DNA of 22,367 bases. Source: CAYJMQ01 sp964371555 (GTDB taxonomy: Bacteria > Bdellovibrionota > JACOXK01 > 2-02-FULL-40-11). Under the pieces are notes generated by a model that was given only the letters and a program-made list of their open reading frames with translations, was not told where the DNA came from and searched no databases. Location of the stretch: assembly GCA_964371555.1 (NCBI GenBank), contig CAYJMQ010000034.1, positions 1 to 22,367 on the forward strand. The letters run 5' to 3'. Within the stretch, counting starts at the first letter, position 1. Each line of letters opens with the position of its first letter. Both the position numbers and the translations under genes were made by a program. Shown piece after piece: positions 14,903 to 22,367 of the stretch.

Positions 14903-16452
14903 TGAAGCTGCATCTCAGGTTTTTCTTCTCCCCCTCTTCGAATTCTTAAAGGGTCTGCATGATACCCCTTTTCTTTTTTCATTGGAAAACAAACCCCTCC
15001 CTTTGGAGAAATCGGATATGTTTTTCCAAGTCTTTCAAGAGATCCCTCTTTTACAAGTCCATAATGAAGACTCAAATCTGTGGCGCAGATCTGACCGTCG
15101 CGAATTGAAAAATCATCGAGCGGCGTAACCGCTTCAAAATAGCTCCGTCCAATTTTATCCCGGCGTTCGAGAAGGGTTTCTACCAGATAAGACGACGCCG
15201 CGGCATCGCCCAGCTCCCCTTTTGCAACAATCGCTTCAAGAAATTTCCGGTCAAATTTCATAATAATCTTTGCCATCCAATAGGCATCTGCCGCGTCCAT
15301 TTCGGCATAGGGCCAGTATGGAAATGCCCCTCTCCATCTTTCCGGCTCAAAATGTTTGGCCGAAAATGTCCCCAACGCTTTCCATTGGGTCTCTTTCTGG
15401 TATTCCCACGGACGCTTCCAGAGCCCCAGCGCAAGCGCCGCCAACGGTTGATATTCCCAATCCCAGTAGTGTTCCCACCCCATTTCCAAACGCTTCGATG
15501 AGACCTGGTAAGCCGCCAAAGCATCGCTAAAGTCGATCAAATAATGTTTGAGGAAGCGCTTCCCATTTTCCTCCACATACATATCGAGCGTATTCCCCTG
15601 TGTCATATCGTGATGGCCAACCCACGCGGCAAAAACCCGAAGCGCCCGAAGCTCACGCCGATGCTCATGGAAGATCAGATCATTCGGATCATCTTTTCGC
15701 ACTCCTTCAGCAGGAAAACCCCCTTTCGGCTCCCCTTTTAAAATTTCACTGCCAAATGCCCGATAACAATCTTTCTTAAAAGAGTGAACTCTCTCAAAGA
15801 CATCTTCAAAATCTTTCGCCCCAAAAGCGACAATTTCGTTCAAATCATTTTTAATTGTAGCCGTGGGATCGAGATGAACGTCCTTTCTGCAAAAATAAAA
15901 AACGTTTTCGGCAGGCACATGATAGCCGGCTGTCCAAAAAAGCCGGCTCACAATGGCACTGGTTGCTGTTCGCATCTCGGGGTTGCTTTCCGAATCAAAC
16001 TTTACCAAAAAAAGACGTCTGGTGGAATCTGTCGCAAAAAATCCAGCGTCTCTCCCATCTGATTTCCCTTTGACAACCGTTAGAGGAAGTTTGGGGGGGC
16101 CTTCCACATTGGCGCCCCGCCCGGCATCGTCGGGGGTTACTCTCCCCATTCCAATTCTATTGGTAAACCACGAAGAGTCGGGAAGTTCATCCAAAGCATT
16201 TGTATTGTGAGCGGGTTCAACGTCTCTTAATTCGAGCAGACGGGTCAATCTTCGTGTAAAGAAGCCGCCGCCATGATATTCAACCATCGTCACTTCAATT
16301 TTTTCAGGCGCCGGGATATTTTTTTCATCATCCACTTTCCAAATAATCGGCTGGTCTTTAAAGCGAACGCCGGATAGCGAACAGCCGGACACCAAGATAT
16401 CAAGAAGAGAAATAATTACAAAAAAAGTCATTCTATTGATACACGCAATCAA
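14848..16452 (-). CDS. Lipoprotein with an atypical-kinase-like motif set
   Basis: The chosen start is TTG 16452, which follows GGAG at 9 nt. It gives 534 residues and a lipoprotein signal with an arginine in the n-region and lipobox VSGC (C24). ATG 16431 is an alternative, and a still longer frame reaches 16485. After NALDELPDSSWFTNRIG (about 85-101) comes a strand RLFLVKFD (lysine at about 151) and a helix with TATSAIVSRLFWTAGYHVP. Later there is HHDMTQGNTLDM (about 280-291), then KHYLIDFSDAL (about 302-312). A lysine strand, HxDxxxxN and a DFx motif in this order are the hallmarks of HipA, PI3K and CotH-type kinases. The C-terminal 200 residues are not recognised. It abuts the Omp85 gene, so both products should reach the outer envelope. 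The kinase assignment is inference. Confidence 0.7.
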   Translation of the reverse strand: MIACINRMTFFVIISLLDILVSGCSLSGVRFKDQPIIWKVDDEKNIPAPEKIEVTMVEYHGGGFFTRRLTRLLELRDVEPAHNTNALDELPDSSWFTNRIGMGRVTPDDAGRGANVEGPPKLPLTVVKGKSDGRDAGFFATDSTRRLFLVKFDSESNPEMRTATSAIVSRLFWTAGYHVPAENVFYFCRKDVHLDPTATIKNDLNEIVAFGAKDFEDVFERVHSFKKDCYRAFGSEILKGEPKGGFPAEGVRKDDPNDLIFHEHRRELRALRVFAAWVGHHDMTQGNTLDMYVEENGKRFLKHYLIDFSDALAAYQVSSKRLEMGWEHYWDWEYQPLAALALGLWKRPWEYQKETQWKALGTFSAKHFEPERWRGAFPYWPYAEMDAADAYWMAKIIMKFDRKFLEAIVAKGELGDAAASSYLVETLLERRDKIGRSYFEAVTPLDDFSIRDGQICATDLSLHYGLVKEGSLERLGKTYPISPKGGVCFPMKKEKGYHADPLRIRRGGEEKPEMQLHYISDDRPRIVGLIRTVW

Positions 16453-16456
16453 TAGC

Positions 16457-17857
16457 TTAATCTCCAAAAAATGCCCCCGAGGCATTGAGTGTCACAAAAA
16501 AAACACTCTCTTTCTCGCCAAAACTCGCATCCAGCTTCACATGCAGTTCCTCTTTGGTTCCAAAGAGGAATCCAAAACCAAAACCCGGATGCCAATGCCT
16601 TCCAAGTTCACTGTATTTTTCAGAAACGGTCCCCACATCTGCGAAAAGTTCGCCCAGAACATACTGATGAATCGGGTAACGATACTCAAGCGCAACTGTC
16701 CCCGCATGTTTGTCACGAAAGGTATCAAGATAATAGCCGCGCAGGCGTTTGGCCCCCCCCAAAACCGGATAGGCGTAAAAAGGGATCCGGTCATTTTCCC
16801 CCTCGACGCTTTCGAGAAGTGTCTTCAAGAGTAAAACCCGATTGTCGCGATAGAGATTGAAATAAAGCTCATTTTCGAATCCATAGTGCAGATAAGAAAA
16901 GCTGTCCTGGGAAGGAACGCCCCCAAAGAAAAGATTAAGCGTTGAGCCGCGGGAGGGCTGTCCTTCGACATTGAGAAGATTGGACATGAAATCCCCTCTG
17001 ATCTCCCATAAGCCCGAATCCTTTTCAAACCCAAGGAGCCGTTTGGAATCATAGACCTCCTCGATTGAAGGATCCTCATGCTTGCTTCTTCGTTTTTTAT
17101 GAAATTTCTGTTTTTTAAAAATCGCGGACATTCCTATTTTATAAGTCGGCTTTTTCTCTGAGACCATCTGGCCAAATCCATATCCCAAACTCAATTTTGC
17201 CTTTTGTAATTCTTTCGAATAACGCGTAAGAACGCTCGAATCGCGCGGATCCTGCCTCCCCCTGACATCTTCACCCCGGTTTCCAATTCCTGAAAATCGA
17301 AGCGAGGTCAGGCTTGAAAAACCGATGTGAGAATCAATCCAAATCGGACTTCCGCCAACCCGATCTCCCCTAAAGGAAAGCTCAAAAACCTGCCTATGGG
17401 GACTTCCATAAACCGCTTCAAGCTCCATTCTCTCTTTGTTTTTAAAAAGATCTTTGTGGAATGCCCTTATTCCAAGAAGATGCCCATATTCATTCGACCA
17501 GATTCCCGTTGGCAAAATAGCGGCCGTTCTTGCGTCATTATAAAGGAAGTCGATAATATGTTCGACAATCGCTTCCCGTTCCACCCATGCCCCTGTTTTA
17601 ATAATCGGATAAAAAACCCCCGTAAAAAGATATCGCGGAATGGTTAAGGCCAATCGGGGTAGAAATAACAAATAATCTTCCGGTTCAGTTTGAGGGGGTG
17701 GAACTTCCCATCCACGGGCTTCATGAGGAACAGGTTTTGCTTCAACCCCTTTTTTAGGAGAAGCGTCCAGCTTTTTTTGATAAAAAAGAGCTGGCAATAT
17801 CAATAACAAAACTGAGTAAAGAAAAAATCTTCTGTAGAAAAGAGAGAGAATTATCAC
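16457..17857 (-). CDS. Omp85/BamA-type outer-membrane barrel lacking POTRA domains
   Basis: This protein of about 466 residues has a signal peptide (RRFFLYSVLLLILPALFYQ). A proline-rich linker and an amphipathic PRYLFTGVFYPI region follow. About 300 residues of alternating beta strands come next, with the Omp85 loop-6 signature RLRGYYLDTFRD (371-382). The strand EYRYPIH and GELFADVGTV (402-411) are as in BamA/TamA barrels. There is no room for POTRA repeats, so it fits the 'noNterm' class of the superfamily, whose function is unclear. The GTG at 17857 overlaps its own ribosome site AAGGAG, which is too close. An ATT codon at 17851 would be correctly spaced, so the exact start is uncertain. 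The lipoprotein gene begins 4 bp after its stop. Confidence 0.82.
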   Translation of the reverse strand: MIILSLFYRRFFLYSVLLLILPALFYQKKLDASPKKGVEAKPVPHEARGWEVPPPQTEPEDYLLFLPRLALTIPRYLFTGVFYPIIKTGAWVEREAIVEHIIDFLYNDARTAAILPTGIWSNEYGHLLGIRAFHKDLFKNKERMELEAVYGSPHRQVFELSFRGDRVGGSPIWIDSHIGFSSLTSLRFSGIGNRGEDVRGRQDPRDSSVLTRYSKELQKAKLSLGYGFGQMVSEKKPTYKIGMSAIFKKQKFHKKRRSKHEDPSIEEVYDSKRLLGFEKDSGLWEIRGDFMSNLLNVEGQPSRGSTLNLFFGGVPSQDSFSYLHYGFENELYFNLYRDNRVLLLKTLLESVEGENDRIPFYAYPVLGGAKRLRGYYLDTFRDKHAGTVALEYRYPIHQYVLGELFADVGTVSEKYSELGRHWHPGFGFGFLFGTKEELHVKLDASFGEKESVFFVTLNASGAFFGD

Positions 17858-17868
17858 TCCTTAATATT

Positions 17869-17897
17869 GCGTGCCATTTACTTCGCAAATGGCACGC
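17869..17897. other. Perfect 11-bp inverted repeat between divergent genes
   Basis: gcgtgccattt and aaatggcacgc flank a 7-nt loop (acttcgc). The element is the only structured feature in the 96-bp space between the divergent Omp85 and PAP2 genes. No T-run flanks it and no gene ends here, so it is not a terminator. It could be a shared operator for a dimeric regulator or a hairpin in the 5' leader of the Omp85 mRNA, whose start codon is only 12 bp away. Confidence 0.7.
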
Positions 17898-17953
17898 TCG
17901 TAAAATAAAGTTTTCAAACCCTTTTATAAAATGATACATTAATTATTGGCTTC

Positions 17954-18709
17954 ATGAACAGAAAAAAAATCACAAATTCTGTTTTTAAAGCGATCTTTTT
18001 TACGCCATTCTTTTTTATTCTCCTGAAAGCTTCAACCGTAAATGCCATTGAACTTGAATGGTACGACTACGCGCAGACTGCTGTTTCCGGGACGGGGCTC
18101 GGATATTCATTGTTGTTTATCGATTCACCCCCGCAACCCAAATGGAAAGGAGGGATTGCGTGGGATGATCAGCTGAGAGATGCGCTGAAATATGAAACAA
18201 AAGAAAACCGCGAAATCGCAAATTCGATCAGCGACTATTTTATGGGAACGTCTCTTGCAGTACCGACAATTCTTGCCCTTTTTACCCAAGACCGATGGGA
18301 ACGGGGGCTTGTCGTTGCAAATGCGATTTTAACGCAGGCTTTTCTCAATAATGTCACCAAAAAAGGGATTGCGCGGGAACGCCCCTTTGTGCGGGAATGT
18401 AAAAAAGATAAAAATTATGGCGCCTGCGGATCAGCCACCAAAAATGAAAGCTTTTATAGCGGTCACAGCGCTCTTTCTTCCACTGGGGCGGGGGTCCTCT
18501 GTGCCCAGGAATTTGATGGATGGTGTGTCATTGGCGCAACGGTTTCTCTCACCACCGGCTACATGAGAATCGCCGCCGACAAACACTATTTTTCAGATGT
18601 GCTCACAGGATTTGCCATGGGCGCTCTTGTCGGCTACATCCTCCCCAAAATCGAGCATAACGATTTGGACGAAAGAAAATTTGAAGTTTCGGTCTCCCTC
18701 TCGTTTTAA
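17954..18709 (+). CDS. Exported PAP2-family phosphatase
   Basis: This 251-residue protein has a signal peptide or anchor (FKAIFFTPFFFILLKAS, about residues 11-27, possible cleavage after VNA). All three acid-phosphatase/PAP2 motifs are present: KKGIARERP (K136, R143, P144), YSGH (168-171, the proton-donor histidine H171), and RIAADKHYFSD (R205, nucleophile H211, D215). Family members remove phosphate from lipids such as phosphatidic acid, PGP or undecaprenyl-PP, or act as soluble acid phosphatases; the substrate cannot be read here. Hydrophobic helices around 98-112 and 217-230 suggest membrane association. It is divergent from the Omp85 gene and ends 16 bp from the convergent ald stop. The ribosome site is weak. 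Confidence 0.85.
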   Translation: MNRKKITNSVFKAIFFTPFFFILLKASTVNAIELEWYDYAQTAVSGTGLGYSLLFIDSPPQPKWKGGIAWDDQLRDALKYETKENREIANSISDYFMGTSLAVPTILALFTQDRWERGLVVANAILTQAFLNNVTKKGIARERPFVRECKKDKNYGACGSATKNESFYSGHSALSSTGAGVLCAQEFDGWCVIGATVSLTTGYMRIAADKHYFSDVLTGFAMGALVGYILPKIEHNDLDERKFEVSVSLSF

Positions 18710-18725
18710 ACTGAGGCCTTACACG

Positions 18726-19838
18726 TTAAATCTTCAATGGCTCATACGAAAGATTAAGATCGTCGGCAACCGTTTTGTAAGTGATCTGCCCCTGATAGGC
18801 GTTGACCCCCTGAAAGAGTGTGGAATTTTCGCGAACTGCCTGAATGAAGCCTTTATTTGAAAGCTGCACGACGTATGGCAATGTCACGTTGGTTAACGCA
18901 TAGGTCGACGTTCTTGCAACTGCGGCGGGGATGTTTGTAACACCATAATGAATAACCCCTTCTTCTTCATAGGTTGGATGATCGTGCGTTGTTGGGCGAA
19001 TCGTCTCAATGCATCCCCCCTGATCAATCGAAATATCGACAATCACAGACTGGGGTTCCATCTCACGAACCATCTGGCGCGTCACAATTTTTGGCGCTTT
19101 GGCGCCCGTAATCAAAACAGCCCCCACGACAAGATCAGAATGTTGGACAGAGGCTTCAATGTTGGAAATATTTGACATAAGCGTCCGGATCCGGCTTCCA
19201 AAAATATCATCCAGATACTCCAGGCGCCGCACATCCCGATCGATCATTGTCACTTCAGCCCCAATCCCAATCGCAATCTTTGCGGCATTCATCCCTGCGA
19301 TGCCCCCTCCCACAATAGTCACACGCCCGCGATTCACCCCTGGGACCCCCCCAAGCAAAACTCCTTTCCCTTTATCGCTCCGGTCTTTCTGTAAAAGATA
19401 AGCGCCAATTTGCGTCGCCACCTTCCCCGCAATTTCACTCATCGGCTTTAAAATAGGAAGCGCCCCATCCGGGGTCTGGATGGTTTCATAGGCAATCGCA
19501 GTCACCTTTCGTGCAATAAGCGCCGAAGCTACTGCTGGAACCGCGGCAAGATGGAGAAAGGTAAAAAGAATCTGCCCCTCATGAAGATAATTGAGTTCAA
19601 GGCCAACCGGCTCTTTTACTTTTATAATCAGTTGTGAAGCATCAAAAATCTTTTTGGCCGATTCAACCATTTCGGCGCCAGCCGCTTTGTATTCCTCATC
19701 GCCAATTCCGCATCCTAACCCGGCATGTCGTTCTACCAATACCGTATGTCCCGCCTGGACAAGGGTTTTTACACCCGCAACGACAAGACCGACCCGATTT
19801 TCATTATTTTTAATCTCTTTTGGAATACCGATAATCAT
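18726..19838 (-). CDS. ald: Alanine dehydrogenase
   Basis: This 370-residue cytosolic enzyme interconverts L-alanine and pyruvate plus ammonia with NAD. The substrate and catalytic residues known from the family are in place: R15 (NENRVGLV), K75 (IIKVKEP), H96 (TFLHLAA) and D272 (SIDQGG). The NAD-binding glycine motif is GGGIAGMNAA (177-186), followed by D200 at the end of the next strand. Length is normal. The N-terminal RVGLVVAGV replaces the more common RVALTPAGV. The ATG overlaps the upstream TusA-like stop by 4 bp (ATGA), so the two are co-translated. Confidence 0.96.
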   Translation of the reverse strand: MIIGIPKEIKNNENRVGLVVAGVKTLVQAGHTVLVERHAGLGCGIGDEEYKAAGAEMVESAKKIFDASQLIIKVKEPVGLELNYLHEGQILFTFLHLAAVPAVASALIARKVTAIAYETIQTPDGALPILKPMSEIAGKVATQIGAYLLQKDRSDKGKGVLLGGVPGVNRGRVTIVGGGIAGMNAAKIAIGIGAEVTMIDRDVRRLEYLDDIFGSRIRTLMSNISNIEASVQHSDLVVGAVLITGAKAPKIVTRQMVREMEPQSVIVDISIDQGGCIETIRPTTHDHPTYEEEGVIHYGVTNIPAAVARTSTYALTNVTLPYVVQLSNKGFIQAVRENSTLFQGVNAYQGQITYKTVADDLNLSYEPLKI

Positions 19839-20071
19839 TGTTTTAGAATGTAGAGAAGATATGAGTTCCCATCTTTGATGATATTTAGAACCTGATGTCC
19901 CTCGTGAAGAATTGCGGGAGGGACCGTTTCCATCTGTTCGCCTGGACTTAAGCGAACCTGCATGATTTCACCCCGCTGCAGCTGGGAAAGGGCTTGTTTT
20001 GTCTTAGAAAAAGTCGACGGGCATACACTCTGTCTTAAATCAAGCTTTTTGGTCGTTTCATAAAGCTCCAT
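19835..20071 (-). CDS. TusA/SirA-like sulfurtransferase-family protein
   Basis: This 78-residue protein starts at ATG 20071, preceded by GGGAG. A longer frame reaches 20092 without a ribosome site. The fold pattern is TusA-like: KLDLRQSVCP with Cys17 at the active-site position, a helix FSKTKQALSQLQRGEIMQV, then AILHEGHQVLNIIKDGNSYLLYI. The usual CPxP reads CPST here, so the second proline is lost while the cysteine is kept. TusA proteins carry persulfide sulfur for tRNA thiolation, cofactor synthesis or sulfur metabolism; relatives have other roles. It is the first gene of a two-gene operon with ald. The sulfur acceptor is unknown. Confidence 0.75.
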   Translation of the reverse strand: MELYETTKKLDLRQSVCPSTFSKTKQALSQLQRGEIMQVRLSPGEQMETVPPAILHEGHQVLNIIKDGNSYLLYILKQ

Positions 20072-20125
20072 AGTTATTTCTCCCAGTATCATACCCGCCG
20101 CAGTGAGTCAAATTATAACGATTTG

Positions 20126-20154
20126 TTGACACCCTCGGGGTTTAATACTATAAA
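20126..20154 (+). promoter_or_regulatory. Strong sigma-70-type promoter for the oligopeptide transporter operon
   Basis: A consensus TTGACA (20126-20131), a 17-bp spacer and TATAAA (20149-20154) are visible. The predicted start near 20161 gives a leader of about 32 nt, ending in ribosome site GAGGT 7 nt before the ATG at 20193. Confidence 0.75.
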
Positions 20155-20192
20155 ACACCATTCTAGGCGACCCCCAAAAAAGAGGTAACAGC

Positions 20193-21848
20193 ATGAAAAA
20201 AAATATCCTGATGATTGTTTTGATTCTGATTTCTGTGACCATTTTTCCCACTTTTCAAGGCTGTGCCAAACGGCAAAAACTAGATCCCGAAACCTTCTAT
20301 TTTAACCTCGATACCGAACCCCCGACACTCGATCCATCAAAAGCGGCCGATACTACATCGGGGCTTGTGATTGAAAATCTCTTCGATGGCCTTGTCGACT
20401 ACGATGTGACAAAAACCGACATCCCGATTATTCCCAAAGTTGCGAAATCGTGGAAAGTCAGTCCGGACGGCAGGATTTATACCTATTACCTAAGAGACGA
20501 CGTCTACTGGACTGATGGCAAAAAAGTAACAGCCCATGATTTTGAATATTCGTGGAGAAGAATCCTCGATCCGGCAACAGCATCTGAATACGCGTACTTT
20601 CTTTTTGATGTGAAAAACGCACAGTCTTTCAATCAACAAAAAGTCAAAGATTTTTCGAAAGTGGGGATTAAAGCGGTTGATGATTATACCTTCCGGGTGA
20701 CCCTTTCAAAGCCGGTTGCTTACTTTGAAAAAATCGCCGCATTTCAGGATCTGGCCCCGCTTCGTAAAGATGTCATTGAAAAATGGGGGGATACCTGGAC
20801 GGAGCCGGAACATATCGTCACAAATGGCCCGTTCATTCTGAAAGAATGGAAGCATGACTACCAACTCATTCTTGAAAGAAATGAAAAATATTTCGGCGAA
20901 AAGGCAAAGCTCAAAAGAGTGCATTGCTTCATGGTAAACGAACATTCAACGGCGTTAAGTCTTTACCAGACAAGAAAAATCGATATTATCCGGAATCTCC
21001 CGCCGCTCGAAATTCCAAAATATAAAACATCGCCTGAATTTCATGGGGGTCATTTTTTGGCCCTCTACTATGTCGGTTTTCAAACAAAAAAGCCCCCTAT
21101 GGATAACGTCTATGTCAGACAGGCAATGGCCCATGCCATTGATCGAAAAGAGATTACCGATGTGCTTGAAAAAGGGGATATTCCAACGACATCCCTCCTT
21201 CCAAAAGGAATTTTGGGACACAATGAAAACATTGGCTTTACGTTTAACGCGGGAGAAGCCCGGAAACTGATGGAAAAAGCGGGCTATGAGAAAAAAAAGG
21301 AAGGGGATTCTTTCTTTTGGATCGACAAAAAAAGCGGAACCCCTTTTCCAACACTGACGCTGACCTACAATACCAATGAAGCCCACAAGACAATATTTGA
21401 AAACCTGCAGGCGCAATGGAAACGGAATTTGGGAATCAATACTTCAATCAGCAATCAGGAATGGAAAGTTTACATAAAAACGCTCGTCGCAGCTCATAAA
21501 GATCCAAAAAATGCCCCCTTTCATATTTTCAGAATGGGGTGGAATGCCGATTATCCGGATCCGGATAATTTCACAACGATCTTCACTTCATACAGCGACA
21601 ACAATCACACAAGCTGGGGGAATCCAAAATACGATCAGCTGACTGAAAAGGCGCGGTCTGTTTTTGACAAAGAAAAGAGAGAAAAAATTTATGATGAAAT
21701 CCAAAAAATTCTTATTGAAGAAGACACAGCTATCATCCCTATTTATAATACGGCATTTAATGTGATGTGGAGAAACGAGGTTAAAGGAATCCATCTCAAT
21801 GCGCTCGATAGTTGGCATCTCGATCTGATCTGGCTCGAAAGAAAATAG
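20193..21848 (+). CDS. oppA: Oligopeptide ABC transporter substrate-binding lipoprotein (OppA/DppA-like)
   Basis: This 551-residue protein is a lipoprotein: N-terminal MKKN, a hydrophobic core, and lipobox FQGC with Cys24. The mature part is an SBP family 5 (class C) binding protein. It contains EPPTLDPSKAAD, LFDGLVDYD, AKSWKVSPDGRIYTYYLRDDVYWTDGKKVTAHDF, then NGPFILKEW, VRQAMAHAIDRKEI and MGWNADYPDPDNF, all standard family segments. It captures peptides in the periplasm for the permease encoded next. The ABC substrate is not determined by sequence, but the VYWTDGKKVTAHDF and WNADYPDPDNF patterns are closest to OppA. The downstream permease ATG lies 3 nt after its stop. Confidence 0.92.
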   Translation: MKKNILMIVLILISVTIFPTFQGCAKRQKLDPETFYFNLDTEPPTLDPSKAADTTSGLVIENLFDGLVDYDVTKTDIPIIPKVAKSWKVSPDGRIYTYYLRDDVYWTDGKKVTAHDFEYSWRRILDPATASEYAYFLFDVKNAQSFNQQKVKDFSKVGIKAVDDYTFRVTLSKPVAYFEKIAAFQDLAPLRKDVIEKWGDTWTEPEHIVTNGPFILKEWKHDYQLILERNEKYFGEKAKLKRVHCFMVNEHSTALSLYQTRKIDIIRNLPPLEIPKYKTSPEFHGGHFLALYYVGFQTKKPPMDNVYVRQAMAHAIDRKEITDVLEKGDIPTTSLLPKGILGHNENIGFTFNAGEARKLMEKAGYEKKKEGDSFFWIDKKSGTPFPTLTLTYNTNEAHKTIFENLQAQWKRNLGINTSISNQEWKVYIKTLVAAHKDPKNAPFHIFRMGWNADYPDPDNFTTIFTSYSDNNHTSWGNPKYDQLTEKARSVFDKEKREKIYDEIQKILIEEDTAIIPIYNTAFNVMWRNEVKGIHLNALDSWHLDLIWLERK

Positions 21849-21851
21849 CGA

Positions 21852-22367
21852 ATGATTCGTTTCATCCTGAAGCGGCTTTTCATTTCAATTCCGGTTATTT
21901 TTATTTTGGCAACCCTCACTTTCTGCTTCATGCGCATTATTCCCGGGGGACCCTTCGACAAAGACAAAGTCATTCCTCCCGAAATCAAAAAAAATATCGA
22001 AGCGAAATATGATCTCGATAAACCGACATTTCTTAATTTCCGAAAATATCCTCAAAAGAAGTGGTTTTATACGGTTACCGAAACACAATATTTCTATTAC
22101 ATGAGCGACCTTATTCGCGGGGATCTGGGGCCCTCCTATAAATATCTCGGAAGAAATGTTACAGATATCATCAAAGATAGTCTCCCTGTCTCTATTGAGC
22201 TTGGCATTTACGCCCTGCTTCTGGCATTTTTTTTGGGTATCCCGTTAGGGATTATCTCTGCCTATAAACACAATAGCTGGATCGACAGCACATCGATGTT
22301 TTTTGCAATCTCAGGCGTTGCGCTCCCAAGTTTTGTAGTTGCGGCAATTCTTGTTCTGATCTTCTCT
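21852..22367 (+). CDS. oppB: Oligopeptide ABC transporter permease (OppB-like), truncated at the window end
   Basis: The ATG at 21852 opens a frame without a stop to the last base, giving 172 residues. The N-terminal MIRFILKRLFISIPVIFILATLTFCFM... pattern is the first TM helix of OppB/DppB permeases, followed by the typical FMRIIPGGPF. After a periplasmic segment with YYMSDLIRGDLGPSYKYLGR comes IIKDSLPVSIELG. The second TM LLLAFFLGIPLGIISAYK follows, then SGVALPSFVVAAILVLIF. These match the family from residue 1 to about 170 of a usual 300-320. The cytoplasmic EAA loop and the last helices lie outside the window. It is the second gene of the opp operon, and oppC, oppD and oppF are expected downstream. 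Confidence 0.93.
   Translation, partial: MIRFILKRLFISIPVIFILATLTFCFMRIIPGGPFDKDKVIPPEIKKNIEAKYDLDKPTFLNFRKYPQKKWFYTVTETQYFYYMSDLIRGDLGPSYKYLGRNVTDIIKDSLPVSIELGIYALLLAFFLGIPLGIISAYKHNSWIDSTSMFFAISGVALPSFVVAAILVLIFS

Noticed and set aside
17861..17886. TTGCGA/TATTAA pair on the minus strand as the Omp85 promoter
   Set aside because: Its start point would fall inside the gene, downstream of the ribosome site, and it overlaps the hairpin.
1..22367. CRISPR arrays, insertion sequences, rRNA, known riboswitches
   Set aside because: No regularly spaced direct repeats, no intact transposase and no rRNA-like or conserved riboswitch-like sequence were found by eye.

Overview
The window comes from a Gram-negative bacterium. 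It encodes an Omp85-type outer-membrane barrel, lipobox proteins, ZapA, and FtsY with SMC. It contains a 100-N gap, so it is probably a scaffold from a draft or metagenome assembly. Sequence alone does not fix the lineage. The mix of DUF3047, output-less HAMP proteins, an ATP:ADP-antiporter-like transporter and a POTRA-less Omp85 would fit a deltaproteobacterial-type or candidate-phylum organism; this is a weak inference.

Layout. (1) Positions 1-850 hold debris of a mobile element: a frameshifted C-terminal remnant of a large serine recombinase ending at a short palindromic repeat, on the 3' side of tRNA-Ala(TGC). (2) Positions 929-3837, minus strand, form a housekeeping operon zapA > 5-formyl-THF cyclo-ligase > ymdB-like phosphodiesterase > tyrS, followed by the tRNA. 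The cyclo-ligase reading frame is broken at a run of nine A's. (3) Positions 3961-8166 are an envelope cluster of poorly known proteins. A DUF3047 protein overlaps a two-TM HAMP protein on the plus strand. They face a minus-strand operon of a paralogous HAMP protein and two unrecognised exported proteins. A divergent small single-TM protein follows. (4) Positions 8171-13319, minus strand, hold a coiled-coil protein, SMC and FtsY. (5) Positions 13471-14902 encode an ATP:ADP-antiporter-like (MFS) transporter interrupted by the N gap. The sequence on both sides suggests that little or nothing is missing. (6) Positions 14848-18709 are an outer-membrane module: an Omp85 barrel without POTRA domains, an abutting lipoprotein with an atypical-kinase-like motif set, and a divergent exported PAP2 phosphatase. 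A perfect 11-bp hairpin separates the barrel and phosphatase genes. (7) Positions 18726-20071, minus strand, are a TusA-like protein and alanine dehydrogenase. (8) From 20193 to the end lie the first two genes of an oligopeptide ABC importer (oppA-like, then a truncated oppB-like gene).

Best candidates for something undescribed: the HAMP-paralogue envelope cluster (3961-7570), and the kinase-like lipoprotein, Omp85 and PAP2 module (14848-18709). Several convergent gene pairs are packed with 2-16 bp between stops, or overlap, and no convincing intrinsic terminators were seen anywhere in the window.
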